In this document: positions 1 through 7,138 of the stretch, piece after piece | How positions within the stretch are numbered: position 1 is the first letter of the stretch | How the letters are laid out: each line of letters starts with the position of its first letter | Assembly (NCBI GenBank): GCA_023229065.1 | Contig: JALNZZ010000057.1 | Coordinates: forward strand, 1 to 12,330 | From: Porticoccaceae bacterium | Lineage (GTDB): Bacteria; Pseudomonadota; Gammaproteobacteria; Pseudomonadales; Porticoccaceae | DNA length: 12,330 nucleotides | Direction of reading: 5' to 3' | Notes under the pieces: model-generated | Told to the model about the DNA's origin: nothing | Database searches by the model: none | The model's input: the letters and a program-made list of their open reading frames with translations, nothing else | Made by a program: the position numbers and the translations under genes

Positions 1-49
1 GCAACGCTCGCTGTGCTCATCCGTCGCGGTCGGGGATCGAGTCGCGCGC

Positions 50-116
50 GTCGCCGACCCGAGCGGCGACCGGGCGCGGGTCCTCCCTGGGCCCTGAGCT
101 CACGGGGCTCGCGAGC
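50..116. other. Candidate cos (cohesive end) region upstream of terminase genes
   Basis: This GC-rich stretch lies about 50-110 bp upstream of the terminase small-subunit start, where lambda-like phages carry cos. Bases 61-81 resemble lambda cosN as I remember it: GAGCGGCGACC (61-71) against GGGCGGCGACC, then CGCGGGT (75-81) against the same seven bases in lambda, with a small gap between. A 7-bp inverted repeat, GTCGCCG (50-56) and CGGCGAC (64-70), overlaps the match. A second dyad pairs GGTCGG (28-33) with CCGACC (54-59), and GCTCGCGAGC (107-116) is a perfect palindrome. Symmetry is expected where a terminase dimer nicks both strands. The sequence is very GC-rich, so chance similarity is possible. 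No cosB-type binding repeats could be identified. Confidence 0.35.
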
Positions 117-161
117 GCGATTCTCGAACAGATATCTGGCGCGCATAGGGGGGTTGACCGG

Positions 162-671
162 ATGAACCTTGATGAACCAGTTACTCAGGTTGAGTTTGCT
201 GCCCTGGTTGGGGTCAGCAAGCAGGCGGTCTCGGCCCACTTAAAAAACAGCATTCTGAACGAAGGCGAAACAGCCAGGCAGTGGCTGATTGCTTACTGCG
301 AACGCTTACGGCTGGAAGCGGCTGGGCGCGTACCCTCTGACGCGCGTGAGCGCCGCGACCTCGCCGCCGCCCGCAAAGACGAAGTGCAGGCCGCCCTGGC
401 CGAGCGGGAACTGTACCGACAAGACAGCCTGATCCTCGACATCGACAGCGTAAGGCAGGCAATGACCGAGTGGATCACGCTCGGTAAAAACGAATTTCTA
501 GGGGCCGTTGATCGCATGGTCACGGCCATCGAGTCTGACCATGGGATCACAATTGACCGCGAGACACTGCAGCCAGACATCGACGCTGCCCTCCGGGCTA
601 TTGGCGACTACCAGTTTGAATCTGACGCGACTGGTGATGGAGATTCGGCAGCAATGGCACCCGCTGCCTAA
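162..671 (+). CDS. Phage terminase small subunit (Nu1-like)
   Basis: This 169-aa protein is the likely DNA-recognition subunit of the packaging terminase. It would bind near cos and bring in the large subunit. Residues 7-32 form a helix-turn-helix of the Nu1 / MerR-like type: VTQVEFAALVGVSKQAVSAH has the alanine, glycine-turn and recognition-helix spacing of DNA-binding folds. The rest is charged and helical, as expected for oligomerisation and large-subunit contact. Its length is close to lambda Nu1 (181 aa). The ATG at 162 follows the purine-rich AGGGGGG (147-153) by 8 nt. The frame stays open upstream to the window edge but offers no ATG, GTG or TTG, so this start is preferred. Its 3' end overlaps the large-subunit gene by 35 nt. 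Family assignment rests on the HTH, size and position. Confidence 0.85.
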   Translation: MNLDEPVTQVEFAALVGVSKQAVSAHLKNSILNEGETARQWLIAYCERLRLEAAGRVPSDARERRDLAAARKDEVQAALAERELYRQDSLILDIDSVRQAMTEWITLGKNEFLGAVDRMVTAIESDHGITIDRETLQPDIDAALRAIGDYQFESDATGDGDSAAMAPAA

Positions 672-2631
672 CATCCCAACCCTTGAGTGGCTGCCTGAGC
701 ACATTTATCTGCCCGCCGAGGATAGCGACAGCCCTGGCCGCTACAACGGCGACTTGGTGCCTTACTTTTGGGGCGTGATGCACGCGCTCGACAGGCCGGA
801 AGCCTGGCTAGTCTGCCTGCAGAAAGCGGCACAGATAGGCTGGACAGTGCTGCTGGCCGCCTGGGTCTGCAAGACCATCGTCACCGACCCAAGCAGAATT
901 CTCGGTCTTTTCCCCAAAGACGAAAAATCGCGCAACTTCATCGACGAAAAATTCACGCCGATGATAGAAGCGTCTCCGACGATGCGCAGATACGTGGACG
1001 TGTCGACAAGCCGCAAGTCGGGCAACCGCAGCACGCTCAAAAAGTTTACGGGCGGCGAGCTCAAGGTGGTCGGCTCCAACTCCGTGTCGAACGTCAAATC
1101 GACCTCGGCGCGGCGCGGAATTGTCGAAGAACCCGACGATACCAACCGCGACGTTGGCGACCAGGGCGACGCCATCCGCCTGTTTCGCGAGCGCCTCAAG
1201 CGAATGCGAAACAAAAAGCTGATCATCGGTGGCACGCCATCGGTGGACGGGCTAAGCCAGGTCCAGCACTACACCAGGCTGGGCACCCAGCGCGAACTGC
1301 CGATCCGCTGTCATGACTGCAGCCAGATGCACGTACTGGACTGGGACAACGTCAGCTGGCAACAAAAGCAGGCCGGCACGGCGCACCCCGTTTTTGGGCT
1401 GCACCAGCCAGACACAGCGGTTTATGTATGCCCCCACTGCGGCAGCATGTGGGACGACCACCGCCGCAAGCGCAACATTCTGGAAACCTGCAGAGCCGCT
1501 CAAGACGACGGCGACCCTTTTGCAGGGTGGGTGAAAACCCAGTGTGGCGATGGATTCAGCTGGGACGAGATCGAGCCGATCGAGACTTTTCAGGAGCTGT
1601 CAGAGCTCTACGTCTGCATTCCCGGCACCAGCCTTGCTGACGTAGTGCGCGACTACCTTGAGGCCGAGCACGAAGCAGAGCTTGGCGACGAAGCTGCCCG
1701 CATCGTCTTCCAGAACAGCAAGCTGGGCAGGCCGTACCAGTTTGCCGCCAACCAGGTGCTGGACCACGAAAAGCTCCGCGAGGCGGCAGAAGACTACGAG
1801 CCGCACACCTGCCCAAGCGAAGGGCTGCTGGTGACTGTTGGTGTCGACGTTCAGCACGATCGGCTGGCGGTCATCATCCGCGCCTTTGGCCGCCGCGAAG
1901 AAAGCTGGCTAATGCACTGGGGCGAGATCGACGGCGACCCGCTGGACAAGAGTGACCCCTGCTGGACGGCCCTTGATGCGCTGGTATTTCAGCAATTCAA
2001 GCACGAAAGGTTTGGCGACATCGGCGCTAGCGCGATCAGCATCGACTCCTCCGACGGCGGCTCAAACAACGCCGTATACCACTGGGTGCGAACGCGCACC
2101 CGGCGGTACCGGGGCGTAGAGATTATGGCCATCAAGGGCTCCAGTCACGACTACGGCGACAGGGAGATCTTTACGCGCTCGCGGCCCGTTGACTTCACCA
2201 GCACCCGGCGCCAGACCAAAGCCGACCGCTACGGCGTCCACGCCCATCCAGTAGGCACCCATACCGCCAAGGACTTGATCAGCAAGCGCCTCCTGGGCAG
2301 CAGCGCCTATATGCACAGCTGCAAGCATGTGCGCGCGGACTACTGGGAGCAAGTCACCGCCGAGGTGAAGGCCCCAAGCAAGCGCCACAGAGGCCGGCTG
2401 CTCTGGCAAGAGCGCCCAGGCAGGCGCAACGAGGCGCTGGACTGCGAGGTGTACGCCCTGCACGCGGCCTACGCCAAAGGTATGCACAAATGGACGGATG
2501 CCAAATGGTCTGAGCTGGAGGCCCGGCTCAGCCAGCGCACCCTGTTTACACCGGCAAAAGCACCCCTGCCAGAGCCGGACGAACCGCGCAAGCCGCGGCA
2601 ACCATCACGACCCATCGGATCACTCATATGA
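637..2631 (+). CDS. Phage terminase large subunit, GpA family (ATPase and nuclease)
   Basis: This 664-aa packaging motor translocates DNA into the procapsid and cuts the concatemer at cos; lambda gpA is 641 aa. The N-terminal ATPase has a deviant Walker A, KAAQIGWT (63-70), aligning with lambda KSARVGYS, and an acidic Walker B-like patch near residues 162-168 (IVEEPDD). A C4 zinc ribbon is visible at Cys225, Cys228, Cys265 and Cys268. The RNase H-like nuclease domain has GVDVQ (Asp404), ISIDSSDGG (Asp470, Asp473) and the C-terminal NEALDCEVYALHA (Asp602) typical of GpA. The frame is open from an ATG at 508, but family similarity begins around MEIRQQWHPLP, so the ATG at 637 is chosen. The Shine-Dalgarno is weak and the gene overlaps the small subunit by 35 nt, suggesting translational coupling. 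Its stop overlaps the gpW start (ATGA). Confidence 0.95.
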   Translation: MEIRQQWHPLPNIPTLEWLPEHIYLPAEDSDSPGRYNGDLVPYFWGVMHALDRPEAWLVCLQKAAQIGWTVLLAAWVCKTIVTDPSRILGLFPKDEKSRNFIDEKFTPMIEASPTMRRYVDVSTSRKSGNRSTLKKFTGGELKVVGSNSVSNVKSTSARRGIVEEPDDTNRDVGDQGDAIRLFRERLKRMRNKKLIIGGTPSVDGLSQVQHYTRLGTQRELPIRCHDCSQMHVLDWDNVSWQQKQAGTAHPVFGLHQPDTAVYVCPHCGSMWDDHRRKRNILETCRAAQDDGDPFAGWVKTQCGDGFSWDEIEPIETFQELSELYVCIPGTSLADVVRDYLEAEHEAELGDEAARIVFQNSKLGRPYQFAANQVLDHEKLREAAEDYEPHTCPSEGLLVTVGVDVQHDRLAVIIRAFGRREESWLMHWGEIDGDPLDKSDPCWTALDALVFQQFKHERFGDIGASAISIDSSDGGSNNAVYHWVRTRTRRYRGVEIMAIKGSSHDYGDREIFTRSRPVDFTSTRRQTKADRYGVHAHPVGTHTAKDLISKRLLGSSAYMHSCKHVRADYWEQVTAEVKAPSKRHRGRLLWQERPGRRNEALDCEVYALHAAYAKGMHKWTDAKWSELEARLSQRTLFTPAKAPLPEPDEPRKPRQPSRPIGSLI

Positions 2632-2840
2632 CTACAGCAGCGGAAATGGTCGCCCTCTACCTAGAGGCCGAGAAAGAACTGCTTGCCGGAAAAACCACGA
2701 TCATGAACGGTCGCCAGCTCACCATGGAAAACCTCCAGGAGATCCGGGACGGTCGCAAAGAGTGGGAACGCCGCCAGGCTGCGGAACAAGCCAGCTCAGG
2801 CGGCAAGCGCCGCTCACCCGCACTGGCGAGATTCTACTAA
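2628..2840 (+). CDS. gpW-like head-tail joining (head completion) protein
   Basis: This 70-aa protein matches lambda gpW in size (68 aa), position between terminase and portal, and character. It has an N-terminal amphipathic helix (AEMVALYLEAEKELLAGK), a short beta hairpin region (TTIMNGRQLTM) and a second helix (ENLQEIRDGRKEWERRQAA), ending in a basic tail. GpW binds below the portal once DNA is packaged, stopping leakage and preparing the head for FII and the tail. The start overlaps the terminase stop as ATGA, and its stop overlaps the portal start as TAATG. No strong Shine-Dalgarno is seen, so reinitiation is the likely mode of translation. Confidence 0.88.
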   Translation: MTTAAEMVALYLEAEKELLAGKTTIMNGRQLTMENLQEIRDGRKEWERRQAAEQASSGGKRRSPALARFY

Positions 2841-4321
2841 TGCACCCGATTGACGCCCTCATTGGCGTATTTTCGCCAGAACGCGCAGTGCGCCGTTGGC
2901 GCGCCCGGCAAGCCCTCAAAATCGCTGCCGCCTACGAAGCTGCCAAACCCAACCGGCTGCGCAAAAACCCTGGTGACAACCGCAGCGGCGACGCCGTTAA
3001 CGACTGGGACATCGTCACCCTGCGCGGGCAAGCACGACACCTGGAGCAAAACCACGACTTTGCGTTCGGCATCCTGACCACTCTGACCAACAACGTAGTT
3101 GGCCCGCGCGGCATCAGCGTGGAGTTCCAGCCCAAAACCCACGCTGGCGAGATCGATGAGGGCTTTGCCCGCGAAATGCAGGCCGCGTTCGACGAATGGG
3201 CCAAGCGCCCCGAGACCACGCGGCAATTTAGCTGGGCGAAATCACAACGCCTGCTGGCGCTGACATGGCTGCGCGACGGCGAAACCCTGCTGCGCCACCT
3301 GCAAGGCAGCATCCCCGGCCTGACGCACCGGACCACGGTGCCCTACAGCATCGAGCTGTTTGAGCCGGACTTTTTGCCCGTCGAGCTCAACGACCCCGCC
3401 AAGCGGATTATCCAGGGTGTCGAGAAATCGGCCTGGGGCGAAGAGCGCGCCTACTGGCTGTATGACGATCACCCCGGTGGCAACGCGCCCTGGAAGATGC
3501 GCACCCGTCGCCACGACGCAGCCACCATGGAGCACCTCAAATTCGTGCGGCGACTGCACCAGACGCGGGGCGTCAGCATTTTCGCCACAGTGATGAACCG
3601 CATCAACGACATCAAGGACTACGAAGAGGCAGAGCGAGTGGCCGCCCGGATTGCCGCCACCATGGTGGGCTACATCCAAAAGGGCAGTCCCGACCTGTAC
3701 AACCCGGACGATTTCGACCAAGAGGGCCGCCGCCTGCTCGACATCCGCCCCGGTGCGATCTTTGACGATCTCCAGCCGGGCGAAACCGTCGGCACGATCC
3801 AGAGCAACCGCCCCAGCGGCCTGCTGACACCTTTTCTCGAAACCATGCAGCGAATGACGGCAGCCGGCACGATGGCCAACTTCTCAACCATCGCCCGCAA
3901 CTACAACGGCACCTACAGCTCACAGCGGCAGGAGCTCGTCGAGGGCTGGACCAACTACGAAACCCTGAGCCTGGAATTCTGCGAAGAAGTCGTCGAGCCG
4001 GTCGTGCGGCGCTGGGTTCAGATGGCAGTGCTGGGCGACACGCTGAGAGTGCCCAGCCGCATTGATCCGGCCACCCTGATGAGTCTCGATTTCATCACCC
4101 CAACCATGCCGTGGATCAACCCGGCCCACGAAGCTGCTGCCGATGAAATCCTGCTGGAAAACGTGCTGGCCAGCCCCCAGCAAATCATTCGCCGCCGAGG
4201 CCGCAACCCCTACGAGGTGCTAGATCAGGTCGCAGCCTGGCAAAAAGAAGTGAACGAGCGGCAAGTTACCCAGCCACAAAAGCGCGCACCGGCACCCGCG
4301 GCGCAACCCAAAAGCGATTAA
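2840..4321 (+). CDS. Phage portal protein, lambda gpB family
   Basis: This 493-aa protein is the likely dodecameric portal at the capsid vertex, through which DNA enters and to which connectors attach. Lambda gpB is 533 aa. A family hallmark lies near residues 61-91, where LRGQARHLEQNHDFA leads into ILTTLTNNVVGPRG, followed by a long alpha/beta core containing RDGETLLR, an EGWTNYETLSLEF segment and a C-terminal ARRGRNP-like region (IIRRRGRNPYEV) seen in lambda-type portals. The tail is Pro/Ala/Lys-rich and probably disordered. The frame is open further upstream (from 2498) but that part overlaps gpW and the terminase. The ATG at 2840, coupled to the gpW stop, gives the expected N terminus. 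A GGAGG ribosome binding site for the next gene follows directly. Confidence 0.95.
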   Translation: MHPIDALIGVFSPERAVRRWRARQALKIAAAYEAAKPNRLRKNPGDNRSGDAVNDWDIVTLRGQARHLEQNHDFAFGILTTLTNNVVGPRGISVEFQPKTHAGEIDEGFAREMQAAFDEWAKRPETTRQFSWAKSQRLLALTWLRDGETLLRHLQGSIPGLTHRTTVPYSIELFEPDFLPVELNDPAKRIIQGVEKSAWGEERAYWLYDDHPGGNAPWKMRTRRHDAATMEHLKFVRRLHQTRGVSIFATVMNRINDIKDYEEAERVAARIAATMVGYIQKGSPDLYNPDDFDQEGRRLLDIRPGAIFDDLQPGETVGTIQSNRPSGLLTPFLETMQRMTAAGTMANFSTIARNYNGTYSSQRQELVEGWTNYETLSLEFCEEVVEPVVRRWVQMAVLGDTLRVPSRIDPATLMSLDFITPTMPWINPAHEAAADEILLENVLASPQQIIRRRGRNPYEVLDQVAAWQKEVNERQVTQPQKRAPAPAAQPKSD

Positions 4322-4331
4322 CGGAGGCACC

Positions 4332-6389
4332 ATGCCACAGAAACAAACCTGGTATTCCATGACCATGGCTGCCGACGGCGCGGCAGATGTTTATATCTAT
4401 GACTACATCGGCTACTGGGGCGTCACCGCCAAAGACTTCGCGCGCGACCTCAAGGCGCTCGGCACCGTCAGTAAGATTAACCTGCACATCAACAGCCCAG
4501 GCGGGGATGTGTTCGACGGCACCGCCATCTACAACCTGCTCAAAAGCCACGACGCTGAGGTCATCACCCACATCGAAGGGCTCGCGGCCAGCATGGGCAG
4601 CGTCATTGCGCTGGCAGGCGACACCGTCAACATTGCGGAAAACGCCTACTACATGATCCACAATCCCAGCAGCATTGCTTGGGGCGATCACCGCGCGATG
4701 GAAAAAACCAAAGCCCTGCTGGAAAAAGTTCGCCGCACCATGATCGGCCTGTATGCAAGCGCGAGCGGCATGGATGAAGACGCGGTGGCCCAGCTGATGG
4801 ATGACGAAACCTGGTACGTCGGCCAGGAGGCCGTTGATGCCGGATTCGCCACGGCCACCACCGCCCGCATTGATCTGGCAGCCAGCTACTCGTCAGACCT
4901 GATCGGCCAGTTCAAGCACGCCCCGCAAGAGATCCTGCAAATTGCCACCGCTCCGCCGGCGCGCCCTGCAGCTTCACCGGCCCGACCCATTCTTTTCCCG
5001 TCTGCGGTTGCAGACACTCACCCGCAACAGGAGGGCACTCCCATGCCTCAACCAACCCCCGCAGCACCGGCAGCAACCGCCGACCCCGTGGTTACCCCGG
5101 AAATGAAAGCCACCATCGAAGCCGAGCTTCGCCAAAAGGAAACCCAGCGCCGCACAGATATTCAGTCAGCCTTTAAGGGCTTCGAGTCGGCCCATAAAGA
5201 CCTGCTCGATGCCTGCCTGCAAGATATGGATTGCAGCGTCGCCGCCGCCAAAGACAAACTGCTCGCCGCGCTCGGCAGTCAAACCCCATCGCCCGGCCAC
5301 AGCTACGCCGTGACCGTCCAGGACGGTGGCGGCATGGCACGACTCAGAGCAGACGCCACCAACGCGATCGCCATGCGCGCCTTTGGCGAGCAGCGCGCCG
5401 AGGGCAACGCCGTCGCCGGCTATACGTTGATGGAGCTGGCCCGCACGATACTGCAAGCCCGCGGCGCTAGCACCGGCGGTATGGACAAGATGCAAATGGT
5501 GGCCGCCGCCTTTACCCACACCAGCGGCGACTTTGGCACAATACTCGGCAACATCGCCAACAAGGCGATGCTCAAGGGCTACGAAGAGGCCGCCGAGGTG
5601 TTTCCTCAGTTCACCGCCACCGGCAACCTCGGCGACTTCAAGATCCAGACCCGCGCCGATCTTGGCGCATTCCCCAGCTTGCGCAAAGTGGCGGAAGGGG
5701 CCGAGTACAAGTACGTCACCTTGGGCGAGCGGGCCGAGACCGCCGTGCTGGCCACCTACGGCGAGCTTTTCGGCATCACGCGCCAAGCCATCATTAACGA
5801 CGATCTGAGCGCCTTTACTCGCATCCCCGGCAAAATGGGCCGCGCCGCCATCCGTACCGTCGGCGACCTGGTGTTCAGCATCTTCCTGAACAATCCCAAA
5901 ATGGCCGATGGCGTCGATCTGTTCCACGCGACCCACAATAACCTGGCCAGCCAGGGTGGCATCAACACCGGCACCATCGACGCCGCCCGCGTCAAGATGG
6001 CCACGCAAAAGGATGGCCCAGCCGCCCTCAATATCCGCCCCGCATTCCTGCTTTGCGATGTCGCACTGGAGGGGGCCGCCAAAGTTGCGCTGGAGTCGGA
6101 GTTTGAAGTGGGTGCCAGCGCTAAAAGCAACACAGTCCCCAACAGCGTGCGCGGCATCGCCAGCGTCATTAGCGACGCCCGCCTTGCCAACCACAGCGCC
6201 TGGTACCTGCTGGCCAGCCCCACCATCCACGACACGATCGAGGTGCTCTATCTCGACGGCCAGCAAGCGCCGGTGCTGGAGCAGCAGAGCGGCTGGAACG
6301 TCGACGGCGTGGAGTTCAAGGTGCGCATGGACGCGGCGGCCAAGGCGTGGGACTACCGCGGCATGGTCAAAACCCCCACCGGCAGCTAA
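4332..6389 (+). CDS. ClpP-like prohead protease / scaffold / major capsid fusion protein
   Basis: This 685-aa protein joins functions that lambda splits among C, Nu3 and E. Residues 1-200 are a ClpP/S49-type protease: the oxyanion-strand motif INSPGGDVFDG (54-64), nucleophile Ser87 in GLAASMGS, His110 in MIHNPS, and an acidic residue at Asp158/Glu159 before WYVGQEAVDAGFA. Residues 205-250 are a Pro/Ala-rich linker and 255-330 a charged helical, scaffold-like segment. From about 335 to the end is an HK97-fold major capsid domain, including GELFGITRQAIINDDLSAF and the FHATHNNL segment typical of Mu gpT-like heads. Such protease-capsid fusions are known in phages. The start at 4332 has GGAGG 5 nt upstream. 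Met238 (5043) is a strong internal start. The protease presumably trims scaffold from the assembled shell; cleavage sites are not visible. Confidence 0.92.
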   Translation: MPQKQTWYSMTMAADGAADVYIYDYIGYWGVTAKDFARDLKALGTVSKINLHINSPGGDVFDGTAIYNLLKSHDAEVITHIEGLAASMGSVIALAGDTVNIAENAYYMIHNPSSIAWGDHRAMEKTKALLEKVRRTMIGLYASASGMDEDAVAQLMDDETWYVGQEAVDAGFATATTARIDLAASYSSDLIGQFKHAPQEILQIATAPPARPAASPARPILFPSAVADTHPQQEGTPMPQPTPAAPAATADPVVTPEMKATIEAELRQKETQRRTDIQSAFKGFESAHKDLLDACLQDMDCSVAAAKDKLLAALGSQTPSPGHSYAVTVQDGGGMARLRADATNAIAMRAFGEQRAEGNAVAGYTLMELARTILQARGASTGGMDKMQMVAAAFTHTSGDFGTILGNIANKAMLKGYEEAAEVFPQFTATGNLGDFKIQTRADLGAFPSLRKVAEGAEYKYVTLGERAETAVLATYGELFGITRQAIINDDLSAFTRIPGKMGRAAIRTVGDLVFSIFLNNPKMADGVDLFHATHNNLASQGGINTGTIDAARVKMATQKDGPAALNIRPAFLLCDVALEGAAKVALESEFEVGASAKSNTVPNSVRGIASVISDARLANHSAWYLLASPTIHDTIEVLYLDGQQAPVLEQQSGWNVDGVEFKVRMDAAAKAWDYRGMVKTPTGS
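5029..5045 (+). promoter_or_regulatory. Internal ribosome binding site and in-frame start within the protease-capsid gene
   Basis: AGGAGG at 5029-5034 sits 8 nt before an ATG at 5043 that is in frame with the whole gene (codon 238). It lies exactly at the protease-scaffold boundary. Initiation here would give a 448-aa scaffold-plus-capsid protein ending at 6389. Lambda uses the same logic for Nu3 inside C. This site matches the consensus better than the GGAGG of the full-length start, consistent with a need for far more capsid than protease. Use of the site is inferred. Confidence 0.72.
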
Positions 6390-6406
6390 TCGCCTGCCAA
6401 CCCTGG

Positions 6407-6425
6407 CGCCCGGCTTGGCCGGGCG
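6407..6425 (+). other. Perfect 8-bp hairpin between capsid and decoration genes
   Basis: CGCCCGGC (6407-6414) and GCCGGGCG (6418-6425) form a perfect 8-bp stem with a 3-nt loop in the 60-nt gap between the capsid and decoration genes. No T-run follows, so it is not a classical intrinsic terminator. It could stabilise the 3' end of the capsid message, be an RNase processing point, or be a weak attenuator. Confidence 0.55.
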
Positions 6426-6449
6426 ATACCCCAACGAGAGGAAACCATC

Positions 6450-6815
6450 ATGGCCAAGAACTTTGTGGCAAAAGGCGACGCTGTTACCGTTGTGGCTGCC
6501 GCCACCGTCACCTCCGGCAGCGGCGTGCTGCTCGGCAACCTGTTCGGCGTCGCCCTCAGCGGCGCAGACAACGGCGAAGAGCTGGTGCTGCAGCTCGCTG
6601 GCGTCTTTGATCTACCGGCAGCCACCGCCGACGCTATCACCGTGGGCAGCGTGCTCTACTGGGATGACTCAGCCAAAGCTGTCACCACCGATGCAGACAG
6701 CGGCAGCAATCAACCAGTCGGCCTGGCGCTATCCGCCAAAGCGGGCAGCACGGCAGGCAATGTGCACGTGAGGTTGAGCGGCAACACAGCAGTCACGGTT
6801 GCGGGCGGCGGTTAA
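6450..6815 (+). CDS. DUF2190-like capsid decoration (cement) protein
   Basis: This 121-aa protein is small, Ala/Gly/Val-rich and predicted all-beta, with features of the DUF2190 capsid cement family: an N-terminal MAKNFVAKGDAVTVVAAATV strand, GVLLGNLFGVAL, and a VGSVLYWDDSAKAVTTDA segment followed by a C-terminal strand (VHVRLSG). Such proteins bind the outer surface of the expanded shell and stabilise it, the job of gpD in lambda. GAGAGGA (6435-6441) lies 8 nt upstream of the ATG at 6450. In lambda the decoration gene precedes the capsid gene; here it follows. Its stop overlaps the next start (TAATG), so expression is coupled. Confidence 0.8.
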   Translation: MAKNFVAKGDAVTVVAAATVTSGSGVLLGNLFGVALSGADNGEELVLQLAGVFDLPAATADAITVGSVLYWDDSAKAVTTDADSGSNQPVGLALSAKAGSTAGNVHVRLSGNTAVTVAGGG

Positions 6816-7138
6816 TGAGCCGCTTCGACCAGCTCGCCAAGCGGCGCGATGCCAAGCTGCTACTGCGGCTTGGCTCGCTCGTGCGCTACACGTCAAAAAG
6901 TGGCGAAGTGCGAGAAATCCCCGGCATGATCGATATGGATGTCGAGCTTTACGGCGACAACGACGACGTGGCCTACCACGGCAAGGCGGTTACTGTCACA
7001 GCTGACAGCCTGCCGAGCTACGCCATGGGCGACACCGTCCAGCGCCTGACAGCCGGTGGGTACCCTGCCGGGCCAAAGTATCAGTTGCAGCGCGTCCTGC
7101 GCGATGACGGCTACGTCAAAACCATAGGAATCAACTGA
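6815..7138 (+). CDS. Putative head-tail attachment protein (FII-like position)
   Basis: This 107-aa protein has no motif I recognise with certainty. It is mostly beta-rich, with short charged strands (LGSLVRYTSKSGEVREIPGM, then a VELYGD region, then YQLQRVLRDDGYVKTIGIN). Its length and place between the decoration protein and the gpZ-like protein match lambda FII (117 aa), which sits on gpW and forms the tail docking surface. Start and stop both overlap neighbours (TAATG at 6813-6817, TGATG at 7136-7140). The function is inferred mostly from synteny; a generic neck protein is the alternative. Confidence 0.5.
   Translation: MSRFDQLAKRRDAKLLLRLGSLVRYTSKSGEVREIPGMIDMDVELYGDNDDVAYHGKAVTVTADSLPSYAMGDTVQRLTAGGYPAGPKYQLQRVLRDDGYVKTIGIN

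Noticed and set aside
3..161. In-frame open extension of the terminase small subunit to the window start
   Set aside because: No ATG, GTG or TTG occurs in it and its Arg/Ser/Gly-rich composition looks like non-coding GC-rich DNA; the HTH begins right after the ATG at 162.
1..161. Late promoter upstream of the terminase genes
   Set aside because: A TTGACC at 154-159 lies too close to the start codon to act for this gene, and no matching -10 element was found; the operon is probably transcribed from further upstream.
508..636. Possible earlier start of the terminase large subunit at 508
   Set aside because: It would overlap the small subunit by 164 nt with a Ser/Thr-rich extension unlike the family; the usual GpA N terminus begins at the ATG at 637.
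2498..2839. Possible earlier start of the portal gene at 2498
   Set aside because: The extra 114 residues are His/Pro/Arg-rich and overlap the terminase end and all of gpW; the coupled ATG at 2840 gives the expected portal N terminus.
5166..6434. A 422-codon open frame on the minus strand opposite the scaffold and capsid region
   Set aside because: It mirrors the codon bias of the GC-rich capsid gene, has a low-complexity composition with no recognisable domain, and lies wholly opposite a convincingly assigned gene.
6390..6449. Intrinsic terminator after the capsid gene
   Set aside because: The hairpin has no following T-run and the next genes must be expressed in the same late operon.
5908..6771. 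A 287-codon plus-strand frame overlapping the capsid end and the decoration gene
   Set aside because: It is Pro/Ser/Arg/Thr-rich, typical of an out-of-frame reading of GC-rich DNA, and crosses two real genes in other frames.
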